Source of the DNA: Tabrizicola piscis
GTDB lineage: Bacteria; Pseudomonadota; Alphaproteobacteria; Rhodobacterales; Rhodobacteraceae
Assembly (NCBI RefSeq): GCF_003940805.1
Contig: NZ_CP034328.1
Location: 2,276,001-2,340,000, forward strand
Length of the DNA stretch: 64,000 bases
Direction of reading: 5' to 3'
In this document: in pieces, positions 62,576 to 64,000 of the stretch
How the letters are laid out: every line of letters begins with the position of its first letter
Position numbering within the stretch: position 1 is the stretch's first letter
The notes under the pieces: model-generated
Told to the model about the DNA's origin: nothing
Databases searched by the model: none
The model's input: only the letters and a program-made list of their open reading frames with translations
Position numbers and translations under genes: made by a program

Positions 62576-63747
62576 CCGATGTCTTCCTTTGCGCCCATCG
62601 TCGCACGCCGATCGGTCGCCACGGCGGCAGTCTGGCGCTGGCGCGGCCCGACGACATGGCAGCACTGGTGATTGACGGGCTGTTGGACCTGCACCCGGGG
62701 CTGGCGGTGGACGAGGTGATCTTCGGCTGCGCCAATCAGGCGGGTGAGGATAACCGCAATGTCGCGCGGATGGCGGTCCTGCTGTCCCGGCTGCCGGAAA
62801 GTGTGCCGGGGCTGACGGTGAACCGGTTGTGCGCCAGCGGGCTTGACGCCGTGATCGCTGGGGCACGCGCTGTGCGAGATGGGGCAGATGTGGTCATCGC
62901 GGGGGGTGTGGAAAGCATGACGCGCGCGCCCTTCGTGCTGGCCAAGGCCGAAGCGGCATTCTCCCGGCAAGTCGCGATGCATGACACCACGATTGGCTGG
63001 CGCTTCGTGAATGACCGGATCGCGCAGGCCTATGGGTGCGAGTCCATGCCCGAGACGGCAGAGAACGTGGCAACCGAGCATGGGATTTCCCGCGCCGATC
63101 AGGACGCTTTCGCCCTGCGGTCGCAGTCGCGCTATGACGCGGGTTGGCATGAGGCCGATATCCTGCCGGTGACGATCAGGGACCGGAAGGGTGACACGCT
63201 GGTCACGGCAGATGAGCACCCCCGCGCGACCACGCTTGAAAAACTGGCCGCCCTGCCCGCGCCGTTCCGGGCGGGCGGCACCGTGACGGCAGGCAATGCG
63301 GCCGGCATCAACGATGGCGCGTCGGGGGTGATCCTTGCTTCGGCAGAGGGGGTACGGCGGCATGGGCTGATGCCACTGGCAAGGATCGGCGCGGCGGCAG
63401 CCGCAGGGGTGGCACCGCGTGTCATGGGGATCGGTCCGGTAGCGGCGGTCGAACGGCTGACCGCCCGCACTGGGCGCAAGGCTGGGGATCACGCAGTGAT
63501 CGAGGTGAACGAGGCCTTCGCCGCGCAGGTCCTGGCCTGTCTGCGCGCCTGGGACATCGCCGATGATGACGCACGGGTGAATGCCTTTGGCGGCGGAATC
63601 AGCATGGGGCACCCGCTTGGCATGTCCGGTGCGCGCATTGCCGGAACGGCGGCGCGCAGGCTTGCGGAAGGCGGCGGTACGTCGGCGCTGGTGACGCTGT
63701 GTGTGGGCGTCGGGCAAGGGGTTGCGCTGGAACTGCTGGCGGTCTGA
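62572..63747 (+). CDS. Thiolase (acetyl-CoA acyltransferase; 3-oxoadipyl-CoA thiolase-like)
   Basis: 391 residues. The acyl-accepting Cys87 is in NRLCASGLDAV, the histidine in VNEAFAAQVL context, and GGGISMGHPLGMSGAR plus the second cysteine TLCVGVGQG close the active site. It resembles PaaJ/PcaF-type thiolases that cleave 3-oxoadipyl-CoA to succinyl-CoA and acetyl-CoA, a fitting last step for this aromatic pathway. It is the last gene of its operon. Confidence 0.93.
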   Translation: MTDVFLCAHRRTPIGRHGGSLALARPDDMAALVIDGLLDLHPGLAVDEVIFGCANQAGEDNRNVARMAVLLSRLPESVPGLTVNRLCASGLDAVIAGARAVRDGADVVIAGGVESMTRAPFVLAKAEAAFSRQVAMHDTTIGWRFVNDRIAQAYGCESMPETAENVATEHGISRADQDAFALRSQSRYDAGWHEADILPVTIRDRKGDTLVTADEHPRATTLEKLAALPAPFRAGGTVTAGNAAGINDGASGVILASAEGVRRHGLMPLARIGAAAAAGVAPRVMGIGPVAAVERLTARTGRKAGDHAVIEVNEAFAAQVLACLRAWDIADDDARVNAFGGGISMGHPLGMSGARIAGTAARRLAEGGGTSALVTLCVGVGQGVALELLAV

Positions 63748-63809
63748 TCCCGATCAGGCAACGGCCCTTGGCCGGTAACGGGCCAGAACGGTCCACAGCG
63801 CAAAAGGCG

Positions 63810-64000
63810 TCACGCACGCCGATGCGTTGCCGCCACGCGTGAGATTTCCTCGTAAATTCCCGACAGCAGGTTCAGCGTCCGCGTCGCGTCGGCCAGACGG
63901 TCGGAAAAGCCCGGCACATTGGCCACCGCCTGCAACAACAGCCGCCGCCGCAATGTGCCGTAGTCATCGGTCACCCGGCGGCCTTCGTCGGTCACCTCAT
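63810..64000 (-). CDS. Winged-helix regulator C-terminus (MarR-like), partial
   Basis: Only the last 63 residues are in the window; the frame is open through the edge. The visible part starts EVTDEGRRVTDDYGTLRRRL, a strand-and-helix pattern like the wing and dimerisation helix of MarR proteins, then an amphipathic helix ending ATHRRA. It is convergent with the thiolase gene. The family assignment is tentative because the DNA-binding helix lies outside. Confidence 0.55.
   Translation of the reverse strand, partial: EVTDEGRRVTDDYGTLRRRLLLQAVANVPGFSDRLADATRTLNLLSGIYEEISRVAATHRRA

Noticed and set aside
1..64000. CRISPR arrays, insertion sequences, prophage or toxin-antitoxin genes
   Set aside because: No regularly spaced repeats, transposase, integrase or phage structural genes were recognised; gene content is metabolic and housekeeping throughout.

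Overview
The window is a G+C-rich (roughly mid-60s percent by eye), densely packed bacterial chromosome segment. The gltD-hypothetical-gltB order, an NDUFA9-type protein next to uppP, monomeric isocitrate dehydrogenase and the abundance of TRAP, TTT and ABC solute transporters point to an alphaproteobacterium of the Rhodobacterales (Rhodobacter/Tabrizicola-like). This assignment is inferred from gene content; there is no rRNA in the window. No phage, insertion sequence or CRISPR array was seen, and no intergenic stretch exceeds about 300 bases.

Layout: (1) 1-3893: end of a sugar ABC transporter operon (permease and two Gfo/Idh/MocA dehydrogenases) facing a LacI-type regulator. (2) 4083-13038: an amine locus with a complete spermidine/putrescine-type ABC transporter, a BetI-like TetR regulator, a trimethylamine-dehydrogenase-like flavoprotein, a 60-residue CxxC membrane microprotein, a MOSC protein and a polyamine-oxidase-like enzyme, mostly start/stop coupled. 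(3) 13138-24707: housekeeping genes: FkbM methyltransferase, tRNA-Leu(CAG), NDUFA9-like protein, a frameshifted small gene, uppP, gltD, a periplasmic hypothetical, gltB, a DUF1269 protein and mtgA. (4) 24801-34493: a minus-strand operon (FAH hydrolase, NitT/TauT-type ABC transporter, Ldh-family dehydrogenase, oxalyl-CoA-synthetase-like ligase, PanE-family reductase), plus two paralogous GntR regulators and a second FAH hydrolase. (5) 34610-42071: monomeric icd, a tctCBA tripartite tricarboxylate transporter with a 4,5-dihydroxyphthalate-decarboxylase-like protein, and a divergent LysR. (6) 42086-52585: hexuronate catabolism, with kdgK and gntR facing uxaC, a TRAP transporter, kdgF, kduI, kduD, uxuB and uxuA. 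(7) 52682-64000: an aerobic CoA-thioester route for 2-aminobenzoate: CoA ligase, RidA, thioesterase, acyl-CoA dehydrogenase, two enoyl-CoA hydratases, MarR, SDR, the bifunctional monooxygenase/reductase, 3-hydroxyacyl-CoA dehydrogenase and thiolase, then a partial winged-helix regulator.

How the parts work together: region 6 funnels both glucuronate (UxaC-UxuB-UxuA) and unsaturated uronates (KdgF-KduI-KduD) to 2-keto-3-deoxygluconate, which KdgK phosphorylates. Region 7 activates the aromatic acid to a CoA thioester, hydroxylates and reduces the ring, and finishes by beta-oxidation. Two divergent operons share a 120-bp gap holding a perfect 18-bp palindrome, the likely MarR operator. Region 2 is the best candidate for an undescribed pathway: its flavoprotein keeps the FMN-linking cysteine of trimethylamine dehydrogenase but has lost the substrate-binding tryptophans, and it travels with a microprotein and a MOSC protein not known to me as partners of this enzyme family.
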